From: Fomes fomentarius
Taxonomy: Eukaryota; Basidiomycota; Agaricomycetes; Polyporales; Polyporaceae
Length of the DNA stretch: 64,000 nucleotides
NCBI GenBank assembly: GCA_022606135.1
Contig: JABYQN010000007.1
Location: 2,480,001-2,544,000 of the forward strand
Direction: 5' to 3'
Shown here: piece by piece, positions 22,645 through 34,607 of the stretch
How the letters are laid out: each line of letters begins with the position of its first letter
Numbering within the stretch: position 1 is the first letter of the stretch
Notes under the pieces: model-generated
Told to the model about the DNA's origin: nothing
What the model saw: only the letters and a program-made list of their open reading frames with translations
The model's database searches: none
Translations under genes and position numbers: made by a program

Positions 22645-25600
22645 TTTTTTTTTTTTTTTTTTTTTTTGGAATCCTTGTTTATTGCCCTGGAGGGCCGGGC
22701 CCTATGGTAGGCAAGACACCACATGTCGACAAACTGCGTGCACTAGACGTACGGGGGGTTCTCTAAGCGTAGGTAGGGGAGTGGGGAGTGGAACCGCAGC
22801 GTGTGCGGGGCCATTAGTATAGTAGAGGTAAGGTAAGGGTGAGAGAGAGATAGAGAGACCGAGAGAGGAGACCGAGACCGTAGGGACGCATGTAAGTAAA
22901 CAGTTGCTAGTGGGAATAAACGAAGTACGCTGTGCATGTGCGCGCTCAACGTGAGGGGCAGGTGTCGAGGGGACGTGAATGTGGTGGGATCACAGGCAGG
23001 TCGGGAACCTTTTAAACTGACGGGTTCAAGTCGGGACACCGCAGTGCTGGGCTATGCGTGGGCACCCCGACACCTTCGCGCGGGCCGTTCTACCCCCCCA
23101 GTGGGCCGTGCAAGCCATGTGCTCCATGCCAAGGAGTGCGTATGGGCAGCAGAAGGTGAGGACGGCTGGGTATTGAGAGCCGCTTGCATCAAGACTCTTG
23201 GGCGCCGGACGCAGGCCGCCACGTTGTGCGCGTGCACGGCTCGCACAGTGCTTGAACCCGTCCCGGCGTTGAGCGCGGGAGGTGAAGGCGAGGTTTGTTT
23301 GGAGGGGGCGAGTTGCACGTCTAGGACGGTCCCACCACACAGGTTGCAGGAGAAGGATCTGGAGGAGGAAGGGAGTGAGCAATGCAATGCAAAAAGAAAA
23401 GAGGGGGGGGATAAGCAGGTGGAGGGAATCAGTCATCCTCCTCATCTTCGGGGAGGTCCGGCAGGGAGCCGAAGACCTGCCTGAACCTCCCAGTGGCGTT
23501 GACATAAGCGAAGAGGGGGCGGAGGGCATCGTCGGAATTCAGTAGCGTGGAGAGCTTGCGGCCGGAGTACCCCAATGGCCGGAAGTGCACTGCACGATGC
23601 AGCACATAGGTCGGGCAGCTGAGGAGATAGTGCCAAACCGATTCCGGCGCCTCGCGACAGGTCGGGCAGGTACTGGTGAGCGCCTTCCCGATGCGCTCAA
23701 AGTACGTCTGTAAGGGAACATGACCCGTCCGGAGCTGTAAGAGCAGATTAGCGTGTCTGCGCGGTAGGCGGGAGATGCGCTCAGCGTATTTGTGCGATGG
23801 TAGGCCGGAGTCAATGTCAACCATCCGGAGGCTCCGGCGAGAACCTCGCCAGCGGTCAGCCGTGCGACAGTTGAGCTCCTTGACGAAATTCTGGCGTGCT
23901 CTTGAGACACTGAGGGGGAGAGGGTGGCGCAGCTCCTTAGGCAGTCGTGCGAGCAGCGACGTGAGTCCCCGTGCTGCGTCCTTTGCAGCCCCATCCGCGG
24001 CCTCATTCCCTTCCACGTCCACATGACCTGGGACCCACCGCAGCGTGAGCCGCATCTCCGGGTGCTCCCTCTTGAGTATGTTAACGTATCTGTGGAATAG
24101 GTCAGTGAGGGATCGCCCTGGTGCCGACGTCCGCAGTGTCGATGCTTGTATTGCTGCCATGTTGTCCAGTGCGATGGACGCCTTGCGGATGCGGTGCGGG
24201 ACTGAGCGGAGAAGCTGGAGTCCCAGGAGCGTGGCGACAATCTCAGCCTCATAGACCGTGTGCCGTGTGGAGGGACCCAGGTGGACGTGAAGTGTTCTGG
24301 GCCGCTGTCGTCCTGGGCCATAAAGGACGGCTGATGCGCCCACTCCACCGTCGACATCAGACCCGTCGGTATAGACTCGGTAGGCTCCATGGCGCGACCA
24401 GCGAGCATCGTCCGCAGCCGCCGCCTCCCGATCACGAATGGCATGGACACGGTGACGCAGCTGCCACTGAGGGTGAAGCCTGACGGGCTGAATCTTCTCG
24501 GTGTGCTTGTAATCCAGGAACTTGCGGTAGGCGTCCAGCAGTTTGTGAAGCGACGAACGGTGTGACTTGACAAAACGGCCTCCCGACCTGCGGACATGGG
24601 CCGCAAGTGGGTGTGCGTCCGGGAGAGCGCAGAGTCGGACAGCCGCCCGGTGACAGACCTTGTCCACTAGAAGGTCAAAAGGGAGGAGGTCAGCGTGGGC
24701 CTCCATAATGTCAGCTGCCGTGGAGCAGAGGGCTCCCGTCATGGCCAGGAGTGCTTGGCGTTGAACCATCGCCAGGCGTCGGACGTGCCCAACCGATCCA
24801 TGCTGACGCTTCTGCCCCGGAGGATGCGCACTGGAGTCAGAAAGGTGTCAGCGGCGTATAGCATACTCGGGACCACCACCGCCAAGTAAAGACGGCGGAC
24901 CACCGCGAGCGTGAGGCCGTTGCGCGCTGTTGCTAGGCGGCGTAGCTGCGCCACCCACTTGCTGCCCTTGGAGTACGCCAGCGCCACGTGTTGCTTGAAC
25001 CGAAGCTGGTGGTCCACAAGCAGGCCCAGGAAACAGTGGTGGTCGGAAGGTGTGATTGTCGTGCCATCCGTGAGGTGCAGTGTCGGGCCAAGACCCTGCA
25101 TGCGCGCCTTGCAGTTGAGGAGACCAAATTTGTCGAGGGAGTACTGTGAGTTGTGTGAGCGAGACCAGTCCAGCGCACCTCCCGTCCATTCCATGAACTG
25201 GCGGATCTTGTCATGGCAGGCCGCGAACGTCTTCCCAGTGACCACCAGGGCGACGTCGTCCATAGAACCCACCGCCGTCTCCCCGTTCTTGAGAACTGCG
25301 CTGTCAATAAGGTCAGAGTTATAGAACGCATAGAGTATGACCGAAAGCGGGCAGCCCTGATCAATGCCACTAAAGATCTCAAACACATCCGAGACATAAT
25401 CGTCGAACTTGAGTTGGGTGTGGCGGTGCTCTAACTTTACCCTAAGCCAATCGACGTACTCCGCCGGGACTCCCCGCATCCGCAGGTTGTGGAACAGACG
25501 CTCCAGCGAAGCAGCAGGGAACGCAGACTTGATGTCCAGGAACACGACCGATGCCATGTGCTGCTTGCGCCACGCGTCCTTGATGGTCTTCGTGACTAAG

Positions 25601-27160
25601 TGGATGGAGTCAGTTGTCGTGCGGCCCGTCCGGCCTCCAAACTGCAGATTAGCTAGCAAGGAACATTTTTCAGCCTCGTATACGAGTACGTCTGCAACAC
25701 ACCGGGACAGAATCTTCGACATGCAATTCAGCAGGGCGATCGGGTGCCAGGATTTGGCCACGGTGTAGTCCGACTTGCCCGGCTTTTGCAGCACGACCGT
25801 GTCCGAGAGCTTCCAGCGGCCGGGATAGTACTGCAGCGTGAACGTTGCACGGAACAGAGTGCCTAGTATGGGAGAGAGCGTGTCAGCGCAGTGTTTGTAG
25901 ACTTCGTTAGGAATGGCGTCAGGTCCTGTGGCCTTGAAGGAGCGCAGCCCTCGGATAGCGCTGCGCACCTGGTCGTCAGTGATTGGGTGGAAGGTGAAAC
26001 GTGGCGCTGGGTAGGGCCTGCTCGGGATAGGCTGCGTGGTCAGGGGGAGGAAGAAGGTGTCATAGAACTCCTTCCCCTTGTCATCATTAGACGTAAGGAC
26101 CTTGTTCTGCCCGTCGACCCCTACCACATTGATGGGGGGGATGCGAGCGCTGCCCCCGTCAGTAGATCCCCGCTTGAGGAAGCAATTAGTGTCCCAGATA
26201 GTGCGCGAATCGACCGAGTCGATCCACGCCTTCCAAAAGTCGTTCTTGGCCATGCAAATGGCATCAGTGTAGCGGTTACGATAGCGGCGGTACTCAGCGT
26301 GGACTGGGTGCTGCTTGTCATCCCGGTTGCGGTGAGAGCGTCTGCCCAGTTTCTCCTTCTGACGACGCATTGCCGTGAGCTCCTTCGACCACCAGCGCTT
26401 GGCGTAGGGCGTATCCTTAGCCATTGGGACATGTTCCGCGATGGTCTCCTGTAAGTCTGACATCAGTGCATCCAACATGCTGTCAAAACGGGCCACCGAG
26501 GTAATCCTGTCCGGGAGGTTGCACGCCTCCAGCCGCGCAGCCAGAGAGCGATCAAAATCGCCCCAGTCCACCCGGCGAAAGTCGCGCCGCGGCCTCACCG
26601 GTGCCGCCGCAGTCGGAATGTCGAAAATCGTCTGGATAGGGAAGTGGTCAGTACACGCCGGTCGATCGGCGGGGAGCGCAGTGCAGAGGCGTAGCCGCTC
26701 CAGGATGCCCTCTGTGCAGAAGACGTTGTCCGGGCGGGTTGTGTTCTTGGTGCGCGTCGCCTCCAGCGTGGCGACTCCCGGTGGAAGCGCCATGTCCAGT
26801 CCGAATTCTGCCAGATAACGGACCAGTAGCTCCGAGCGCTTGAGATTCTGCCGGGTAAAGAGATGATCGTTGCCGTGGTCATCCCAGCGCGGGTGGTGAC
26901 GGTTAAAGTCGCCTAGCCAGATGAACTCGTGGGTCCCTTCCTCCATGCAAAGCCTCCTAGTCGCACGCGCCGCAGCGTGGAGCGCCATGTCATGGCTCCC
27001 ATCGACATATAGGTTGAAGAGGTGAATAGAGGCGTGCTCGGTCTTTATCGTGACTGCGGTGATGTCGGGGTGCGGTATGGTCACCAGAGACCATGCGTTG
27101 GTGGATAGTTTCTTGCTGATAAGAATGGCCGAGCGGGCGCGGCCCGCCGCCGCGTGTTAC
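22645..27160 (-). mobile_element. Tad-like LINE, 5'-truncated, inside CYP505
   Basis: The 3' end is the poly(A) tail, seen as 23 T at 22645-22667. The element runs leftward through a roughly 760-bp 3' UTR and an endonuclease-RT-RNaseH ORF, and stops at about 27160 inside the endonuclease. 5' truncation is normal for LINEs. I found no clear target-site duplication, so a small deletion may have accompanied insertion. Confidence 0.88.
23429..27160 (-). pseudogene. LINE ORF2: endonuclease, reverse transcriptase, RNase H
   Basis: On the minus strand: AP-type endonuclease missing its start (LGDFNRHHPRWDD, then TDHFPI); RT with FLDIKSAFPAASL, GIDQGCPLS and the catalytic SMDDVALVV; RNase H with YTDGSDVDGG and LDNMAAIQAS; and a C-terminal CPTC...HYLLSC zinc site (C-x2-C-x8-H-x4-C). 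The RT and RNase H parts are in different frames. The shift lies near 24814-24820 at a CCGGGG tract, after which the frame reads HGSVGHVRRLAMVQRQ. ORF2 and RNase H together resemble the Tad clade of fungal LINEs. The 5' end is lost. Confidence 0.9.
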
Positions 27161-28495
27161 TTGGATTGATGTGTTTGTAGATCTGGCCGTCGCGACGTCA
27201 TTGATCCCTCAGCAGACTTCACGAGGCTCACAATGGATGCAATATCCCTCTGCTCCATGTCATATCGGTGAGTCGGTCACCTATCCTTCTCCGGTCTGAG
27301 GCCGTCCTCATATCAACGCGTCTAGGCTGAACTCTTTCTACCGGGTGAGGCAAAGTAGCCTGTTCATCTCGCCGAATTGTTACTCTAACCTCTTCCTAGG
27401 AGAAACCGCATCCCTTTGCGGACGCGATGGCTGACTTCCTGACAGAGAGCGGCCTTCGAGCCAATCGACCATCGCTCGTTAACGCTCTCATGAGAGGCAG
27501 AAACGCGAAGTACGAGGAAGACATACGTGTGCTGAACCCCCTGGTCGACGAAAGTGAGTGGCGATGGGCTTCCATTAACACATTTATTGAAGCGCTCTAT
27601 TGTTCGCATGTTGAAGTTATCCAGGACCACCGCTCGAACCTGCCGGAGAAAGAAGATCTTGTAACTGTGATGTTGAACGGGCGCGACAAAGAGACTGGTC
27701 TTGGTCTTTCGGATGAGAATATCAAATACAACGTGCGTGATTTGTCTTCGTTTGTGCGCCCCGATCCTTAATTTCACTTATAGCTCCTCACATTCCTCAT
27801 TGCTGGTGAGTGTCAGTCTGGCTGATGTCGTCTAGCCGCTGAGTTCAATACGTTCATTGTAACTTCGACAGGTCATGAAACCACCTCAGGTAAAGCCCAG
27901 GCACGCATCGAAGGGTCAAAATACTCACCCCGTGTCCAGGAATGCTGAGCTTCACTGTCTACTTCCTCCTCAAGAATCCAGACACGTTGCGCAAGCTGCG
28001 TGAGGAAATCGACACAAGGATTGGAGATCGCCCGATGACAATTCAAGACGTTAACAAGCTGCCCTACTTGCTCGGTGCGTCGTTCCATGTTTCCGCAGCT
28101 CAACTGATAAATGACGCGGTGCAGCGGTAATGCGGGAGAGTATGCGCCTAGGACCCACAGCGCCGATTCGCGGTGCGGTGCCGCTCGAGGATACTGTGAT
28201 TGGGGGACAATATGCTGTCAATAAAGACCAAGGGATGCTCCTCAACATCTACATGATTCAGCGGGACCCCAAGATGTGGGGAGAGGACGTAAGTAAAAAT
28301 TCGTCTCCGGCCAAGATCGCAGCTCACCAGTGAATAGGCAGAGAAGTTCCGTCCTGAGCGCATGCTCGACGGGAAGTTCAAGAATCTACCGGTATGCACT
28401 TAGTGGGACTCGACTACACACTTTGAAGGGCTCAATCGGTGATCCCATAGCCGAACGCGTGGCAGCCGTTTGGCTTTGGAATGCGGGCATGCATT

Positions 28496-28559
28496 GCGAG
28501 TATCCCTATAGTCATTGGTCTGCGTACTCGAACTGACCCCTCAACCCATGCAAACACAG
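28496..28559 (+). other. GC-AG intron splitting the CYP505 heme motif
   Basis: The exon ends ...ATGCGGGCATGCATT and the next begins GGTCGTCCC, which rejoins the canonical ACIGRPF. The only donor that keeps frame is GCGAGT, paired with an ACACAG acceptor. The decayed copy at 34.8 kb has GTGAGT at the same place. Confidence 0.8.
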
Positions 28560-30958
28560 GGTCGTCCCTTCGCCTGGCAAGAAGCTCAGCTCGTCCTTGT
28601 TACTGTGATCCAGAATTTCGACCTCTATATGCACGACCCTACATACGAGCTTGCACTGAAACACACACTAACGATCAAGCCGAACAACTTCTTTATCCAT
28701 GCCATCCCTCGCAAAAGCCGACCGCGCCTTCTCGCCATCCCATCATCCTCCCTCCTTAGCACCGACGCGTCGGCCGCCACTGCATTGCATTCCCGTGAGA
28801 CGACTACGACCTCAACCACCGGTGATGATACATCACGAAAGGCACTATATGTCTTATACGGATCCAACACCGGTACTTCGGAGTCGTTCGCTCAGCGACT
28901 CGCCTCGGCTGCGCCTGCTCATGGTACGAACAATCTGATGACTTAGCTCTCTTATGACCACCTCACGAGACACCGATTCATCAGGCTTCCGCGCCTTGCT
29001 TGGTACCCTGGACTCCGCTGCGGCTCACATTCCCAAAGATGGTCCGGTACTGATTGTGACGGCGTCGTTCGAGGGCCAGCCCGCGGATAACGCAGCACAC
29101 TTCGTTGGGACTGTAGAGAATGCGCAAGGCGAAGAGTTCGCTGGAGTGCAGTACGCGGTGTTTGGGTGCGGGAACCGCGATTGGGTCAACACATATCAAC
29201 GGATTCCGAAGCTCATTGACGAGTTTCTTGAGAAGGGGGGGGCGAAGCGTCTGGTGGAACGCGGGGAGGGTGATGCTGCGGATGCTGGATTCTTCCAGTC
29301 GTTCGACAACTGGGAAAGGAAGGTTTGGGAGACGATTGGGAAGGTGTGTCAATGATATCCTCCTAGGCTATGCGATATTCTCACTGATACCACCGTGACC
29401 GGAACAGGGTGACTCTGCCTCCTCCAGCGGGTCTGGCGCTGCACAGTTTGACATCAAGACGATCTCTGCCGGCACCTCTCGGGCGGAAATTCTGCGCCAG
29501 CCCGGCACCGCACTTGGGACGGTAGTTGAGAACAAAGTCCTCACTGCTCCAAATGCGCCGCCGAAGTACCACATCGGTATATTGCATATCTACCTCGTTA
29601 GTTCTTGGCTTTTTTGACATTCCCGGACAGAGTTCGACCTCCCGGAAGGCGTAACATACAGGACAGGCGACTATCTGGCAATGTGAGATACTTCGACCCT
29701 CACCTATACGCTCAATTCGAGCTGACAGATAATGTTCCAGCCTACCGGTGAACCCAGACCGCCTAGTTCGAAGGGCGATCGCGCGCCTGGGGTTGTCTAT
29801 CGAACAAGAGGTAACACCTGACCTTCCGGATCTATTGATATAAGCTCACGCTCACGCGGGCTTCTCACAGATCGAGATCACCACTAGCGCACCTACGTCT
29901 CTTCCAGTCAAGAAGCCGATCAGCGTCTACAACCTGCTCAGTGGTTATGTTGAGCTCCAGCAACCTGCGACGACTCGAGACCTTGACATCTTGTTGAAGG
30001 GGAAGAATTCCCCCGCGTCCGCGCAGGCCCTGAAGGAGCTCTTGGCGAACTATGCGGACACAGTGTTCAAGAAGCGAGTCAGCGTGCTCGACATCCTTGA
30101 GGAGCACAAGGACATTGAGATCTCCCTATCCACGTTCCTTCAGATGCTCCCTCCCATGCGGATCCGACAATACTCAATTTCATCTTCCCCGCTGTGGAAT
30201 CCTCAACGGCTCTCGCTTACCATCAGTGTCGTCGACGCGCCTCCGCTGTCCGGCCGCGACGAGCCCTACCTCGGGGTCGCCTCTACATATCTTTCGGGTC
30301 TGCGGGCCGGAGACAAGGTCCAACTCTCCGTCCGCGTATCCAACGCGGCCTTCCACCCGCCTGCTGACCCGACCGTTCCCCTGGTGATGATTTGCGCAGG
30401 CTCCGGCCTGGCTCCAATGCGCGGGTTCCTCCAGGAGCGGGCGCAGCAGAAGCTCGCTGGCCGGGAAGTCGCGAAGAGTTTGCTCTTCTACGGATGCCGT
30501 AACCCGGCCGAGGACTTCTTGTATGGCGAGTCGGAATTGCAGGAGTGGAGCGCGCTCGGTGTGGTCGACATCCGACCTGCGTTTTCCCGCTCGACCGGGG
30601 ACTCGAAGGGCTGTCATTACGTGCAAGAGTGCGTCCCCGAGTCTGTGCATATGCTTGTATTTTCACTCTGACCGCATTCACTCCTTTCAGCCGTTTGCTG
30701 CACGACCAGGACGATGTGATGGAGGCGTTCAATGCTGGTGCAAAGGTCCGAATCAGCCACCCACTGTGCTCGTCCCGATAAAGTGCTAACCCGGCTGATA
30801 TACAGATCTTCGTGTGCGGCTCGAGCAAGATCGCTGCCGGTGTAAAGCAGACGATCATCAAGGTCATCGCGGACCAGAACGGCCTGGACGAGGAGAAAGC
30901 TGTTGCCTGCTTCAACGAGGTCTTGAACGGTCGTTATGCGACTGACATCTTCGAGTGA

Positions 30959-31534
30959 TTCTGAGCGACTCGGAGTCCGTCATGCCACGTCTTTGTTCCC
31001 TGATGTATCGGAAAAGCGGACAGCCATTATGAGTGAAAGGGTTAGAAGTAACAAGTTAATAAAGAGAGCAGCGGACTCGGCTGACGATTCACCATGCCAG
31101 AGCAAAGAAGTTGATATAGTACGAAGCTGTTGTGGCCACGGTGTGGACGTTCAAACGTTCAAACTCGAATGATCGGCAGCCGCTTCTTGAGCGGAACTGG
31201 CAGGCGGACTGCAAGTAATCTTCTCATCTGACACTGTACTACTAAGTACTCAATCATCAACACTCGCCTCGAGGACAAAACGCCATGACGAGCCTCTTGT
31301 TGCTACCAAGCCATCCTGAATGTGAATTGTCACGAGTATCGGGATGAACGCGTCACGATTTCAAGAGCATACTTGTACGCAAGCTTGCTTGCGCCGGACT
31401 CAGAAACACGAAAGATCTATTACAAGGGAACCAAACAGTCGTATTGTAGGCGAAACATCCAGATGAGCAGGGGGACAGTATACAAAGGAGAAATCACGGT
31501 AGAAGGAAACGACGATAGGAAACCTGCTCCCCGC
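30959..31534. other. Intergenic, convergent 3' ends of CYP505 and FunK1
   Basis: Between the CYP505 stop and the FunK1 stop on the other strand. No coding or repeat structure was recognised. Confidence 0.5.
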
Positions 31535-34128
31535 TTATCCACGAGAAGTTGGCATCGACTTGGGGACATTGCCTGTTGCTGGCTTTTTGCCCGGTGGCGT
31601 CTCGAACTCGCCCTCGTGAAGGTTAGCGCGCTTCAGGTTCAGAGTCTCTTGTTGCTTGTGCCAGTGAGGATTCACCTGGTCACGCTGTTTGTCGTTCTCC
31701 GGCCAGTCGTCATCGGCCACTCGTGAAGCAAGAATCTTGCCAAACGCCCTGTGGTTCTCGAGACGAGCAGCTCTGGCGATGAGCTGAGGCTGAACATCGT
31801 GCTCCTCGGTTTCCGTCTCGGGGTCAGAGTCCCCGCCCCAACGCTTCATGTACTTGCCTGCTGGCGCTTTCCGAACTTTCGTCGTGGTATTGTGAGCTTC
31901 GGTCTTTGGCATGTGAACTTGGTAGTACGCTTGGAACAACTCGAGCAAACTGCAAACGATGTCGTTGATAGGGTGAACGAGGGCGCGAGGGATGGCCGCT
32001 GGGGCAGATGGAAGGCAGTCGAAGACGTCGGGAGCTGATGCTGGTGCCGCAACAGAAGATCCGTCCGTGGAGACGGAGCCCTGCGATCCGGAAGTAGAAG
32101 TCGACGTCGTGTTGGTCTTTGCATCGAGCGGCTTGCGCAGGAAGACAATCGGTTTCCCGCCCGTCATCCTGAGTACCCCTGTCGCAATGGTCGCCTGCTT
32201 CTTCTCCCCGCAGAAGAAGTCAAGTCCGGCCTGCTGTGCGTCATCGAAGAACGAAGACATGAAGTCTTCGAGACTGATGCAGTTGTGAGGAAGATAGTGG
32301 AAAGCGATGTAGAGCAGGACGTAGAGAAGAGACTCAAGTTCATCCGGTATCTTGATAGGCTTCTTTGCGTCGTTCGACGCGAACACAGAGGTGAATTGCC
32401 ACGTTCCCTACAGGCGAAGCTGAGTGCATGGTGTGAATGAACTGTATAAGCCTTACTTACCGTGCGGTCGAGTTGTCGCGGCTCCTGGGACTTGTCATCC
32501 GTGCGCTTGGCGAGCTCCCAGTCGGTAAGAAGCCCCTCGACCTCCGCTGTGGAACCGTCCACCTCCCGTATATAGATCAGAATATTACCGGCGCTGATGT
32601 CGCGATGCAAATATCCTGCTTCATATGCAGAACAGTGGGCTATATAACCCAGCCATTGAGTGCCACAACGCGCACAAACGACAACAAAAGGAACGTACCG
32701 TCAAGGCAGTCCAGCAACAGCTGGATGAGCTCCTTGCCGTTCTTGAATTCGCTCAGCGGCAGCCCTACCTCCTTCACCACTATGCGATAATGATGGTGAC
32801 TCTTGAATGGACATGGCGCTGACGTCTTGTTGTTCTCCTTCCAGAAGTCTTGCGTCTGCGTTCGCTGGCCCGGAACGTCTCCATGGCAGTGCAAGGTCGG
32901 GATGTGTGGAACCTTAGCCGCGTTGAGTTCGGCGAGAACGTCGCCCTCCTTCTTCATGCGCTCGTGGTCGACTCTCCAAGCATCCTTCAGGTAGACAAAC
33001 GGTCCTTCGGAATCCGCCAAGTCGACAGCAACGTATCCACGTGTTCCGCGACCGGCTAAACCAGCAGCGATGAAGTTAGGCTTACCGACGAGGAGCTTCC
33101 GTTCACCGGCTGTGTCATGTACGGTCATCTTGAACCATGGCCAGTCTTCCTTTAGCGAAGCCTCGAAAGCTTCACGGGCGTGCTCGCCGACAGGGCGACC
33201 GTTGACCTCGCGTGGATTCTTAGCGCGGCGAAGCATGAGCTCATGATCACCGCTGCCAGGCACGACAGGAGTGACGGTAGGGTCGTGACCACGTTGCGCA
33301 GGGGTCAGCCGTGAGAAGCACCAGAGGAATCTGCCCAGCTTGTGGGGCTCGGTCTTGTAGTTGAACTTCTCCGTGAAGACCATGCCTGAGCGGTCCCATC
33401 GTATGAGGCGAGCCATGGAACCGAGGATGACGACGGTGAAGTGGTGGGTGCGGTGCTGTCTATCGAAGACGAGGGTGGCGTAAGACATGATCTGACCGAG
33501 GTTGCGCCTGCGTTTGTCGGAACTCGCCGGAAAGTAGGTTTTGTGCCCCTTACTGTCGTCGAAGGGATCGTCCTTGACGTCCGTAGCCTTCAGCTCACAG
33601 GAAAGTTCGACCTTGCTCCAGTCCGTTTGGCCGTTCGAGGGGGGAGAGTGTCCCTTCCGGTACATAGCACTATCCATCTTCTGTCCCGTCTCGTCCGTGG
33701 GGTCTGGTTTGCTGGTCGTGGATACCAGAGTGAAATTTCCGGTTATGTCGCCTTTGTTCACAGCTGTCTCCTGCAGTGGCGGCATCGGCGAGTAGATCGA
33801 CGGTTAGAAGCGGTGCATACGGGATACGATGTCACGGGATACGATGTCAAAGACTCACGAAGGGAGCATACATGCGTGCCTCTTGACCTCGACCAAAAGG
33901 AACTTCGTCGAAAAGACCAGCGAAGTAGTTGTCGTCGGGGATGACACCTTCGTACTGCACGTACTTGTCCATGAAGGTGTTGAACGATGACCTTTCCATC
34001 TTGCTGAACATAGACAGCCGGATGTGTTTGCGCTTCTGCTCGGCGAGGACACGTCCAGTGGAGAAGAAATTATGTACTGGGCCTTTTCGAGGAGATGCGC
34101 TCTGAGGGGCAGCCTGAGTGCTCGTCAT
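31535..34128 (-). CDS. FunK1 fungal-type protein kinase
   Basis: A member of the large FunK1 protein kinase family of mushroom-forming fungi; substrates are unknown. Exons on the minus strand are 34128-33859, 33770-32699, 32639-32461 and 32407-31535, giving 797 residues with every phase agreeing. Start MTSTQAAPQSASPRK. The N-terminal half has family blocks (FDRQHRTHHFTVVILG, ARLIRWDRSG). The catalytic loop is LHRDISAGNILI (HRD plus Asn), the metal site TDWELAK replaces DFG, and RTGTWQFTS follows as in the family. The C-terminus is acidic and Lys-rich. A 15-bp sequence is directly repeated in intron 1 (33816-33846). Confidence 0.9.
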
Positions 34129-34192
34129 GGTGAACGGGAGTGGAGAAGGAAAAGAGAGGCGGGAAGCTTACGGTTCAGTGCACTGAGCTAGG

Positions 34193-34201
34193 GTTTATAT
34201 A
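34193..34201 (-). promoter_or_regulatory. TATA box of the FunK1 gene
   Basis: CTATATAAA on the minus strand, about 65 bp upstream of the FunK1 ATG. Confidence 0.6.
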
Positions 34202-34607
34202 GGGAGAGACTCCAGCCACGGAATGCGTAGTCCTTTGTGAGTCAAATTAAGCAGGAGAGTCAAAGGCCCAAGCACGAGGACCGACCACGCAGTTGGTTGG
34301 AGGGTGGTTGGAACTTGGAAGTGGGCGCTTGATGACGTTCATTTGTGGCTGTCCGGCCACGTGTTGTGACCACAGCCCTTTGTCCCAGGTTCGAGACCGT
34401 CCACACTCCGTCCACCCTCCATCATGTGGAATTCATTGTATTTGTGGACGGCGCAGCTGCCATTGTCACGGTTGCTCTGCGGTACTACTCTGATTGCCGA
34501 GCCTGAGCGGAGGCCTCCATTGTTGGAGCAGTCCGACCGAAGATATGACTCGGTGAAGATAGATGTACGCGGTTTCGGTGCATGTAGGTGCAAGACTGAC
34601 AGATAAG
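34202..34607. other. Intergenic, no gene
   Basis: FunK1 upstream region running into the decayed CYP505 copy. Nothing else was recognised. Confidence 0.5.

Larger units (their letters stand above)
22045..30958 (+). pseudogene. CYP505-type P450-reductase fusion gene, interrupted by a LINE
   Basis: A self-sufficient fatty-acid hydroxylase of the P450foxy/BM3 type: heme domain fused to an FMN/FAD/NADPH reductase. Exons: 22045-22180, 22245-22372, 22429-22465, 22523 to the LINE, LINE to 27267, 27326-27344, 27400-27553, 27617-27732, 27784-27805, 27872-27889, 27940-28074, 28125-28288, 28338-28391, 28451-28495, 28560-28923, 28985-29343, 29408-29576, 29631-29682, 29741-29810, 29871-30628, 30691-30745, 30806-30958. 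Motifs: PGLPFLGN start, I-helix AGHETTSG, ESMR (ExxR), heme FGFGMRACIG, FMN YGSNTGTSE, FAD RQYSISSS, NADPH GSGLAPMRG, C-terminal GRYATDIFE. Outside the LINE no frame is broken and all checked phases agree. The LINE falls between KWERY and VIDPSADF. The exon edges there are unclear, so it could sit in an intron, but normal expression across 4.5 kb is unlikely. Confidence 0.9.

Noticed and set aside
22510..22822. Poly-Phe frames at 22.6 kb
   Set aside because: They are translations of the LINE poly(A) tail.
26121..26454. Plus-strand frames opposite the LINE RT
   Set aside because: High-GC shadows of the minus-strand ORF2, with no motif.
31992..32288. Plus-strand frame opposite the FunK1 last exon
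   Set aside because: Antisense shadow of an acidic, Lys-rich coding exon.
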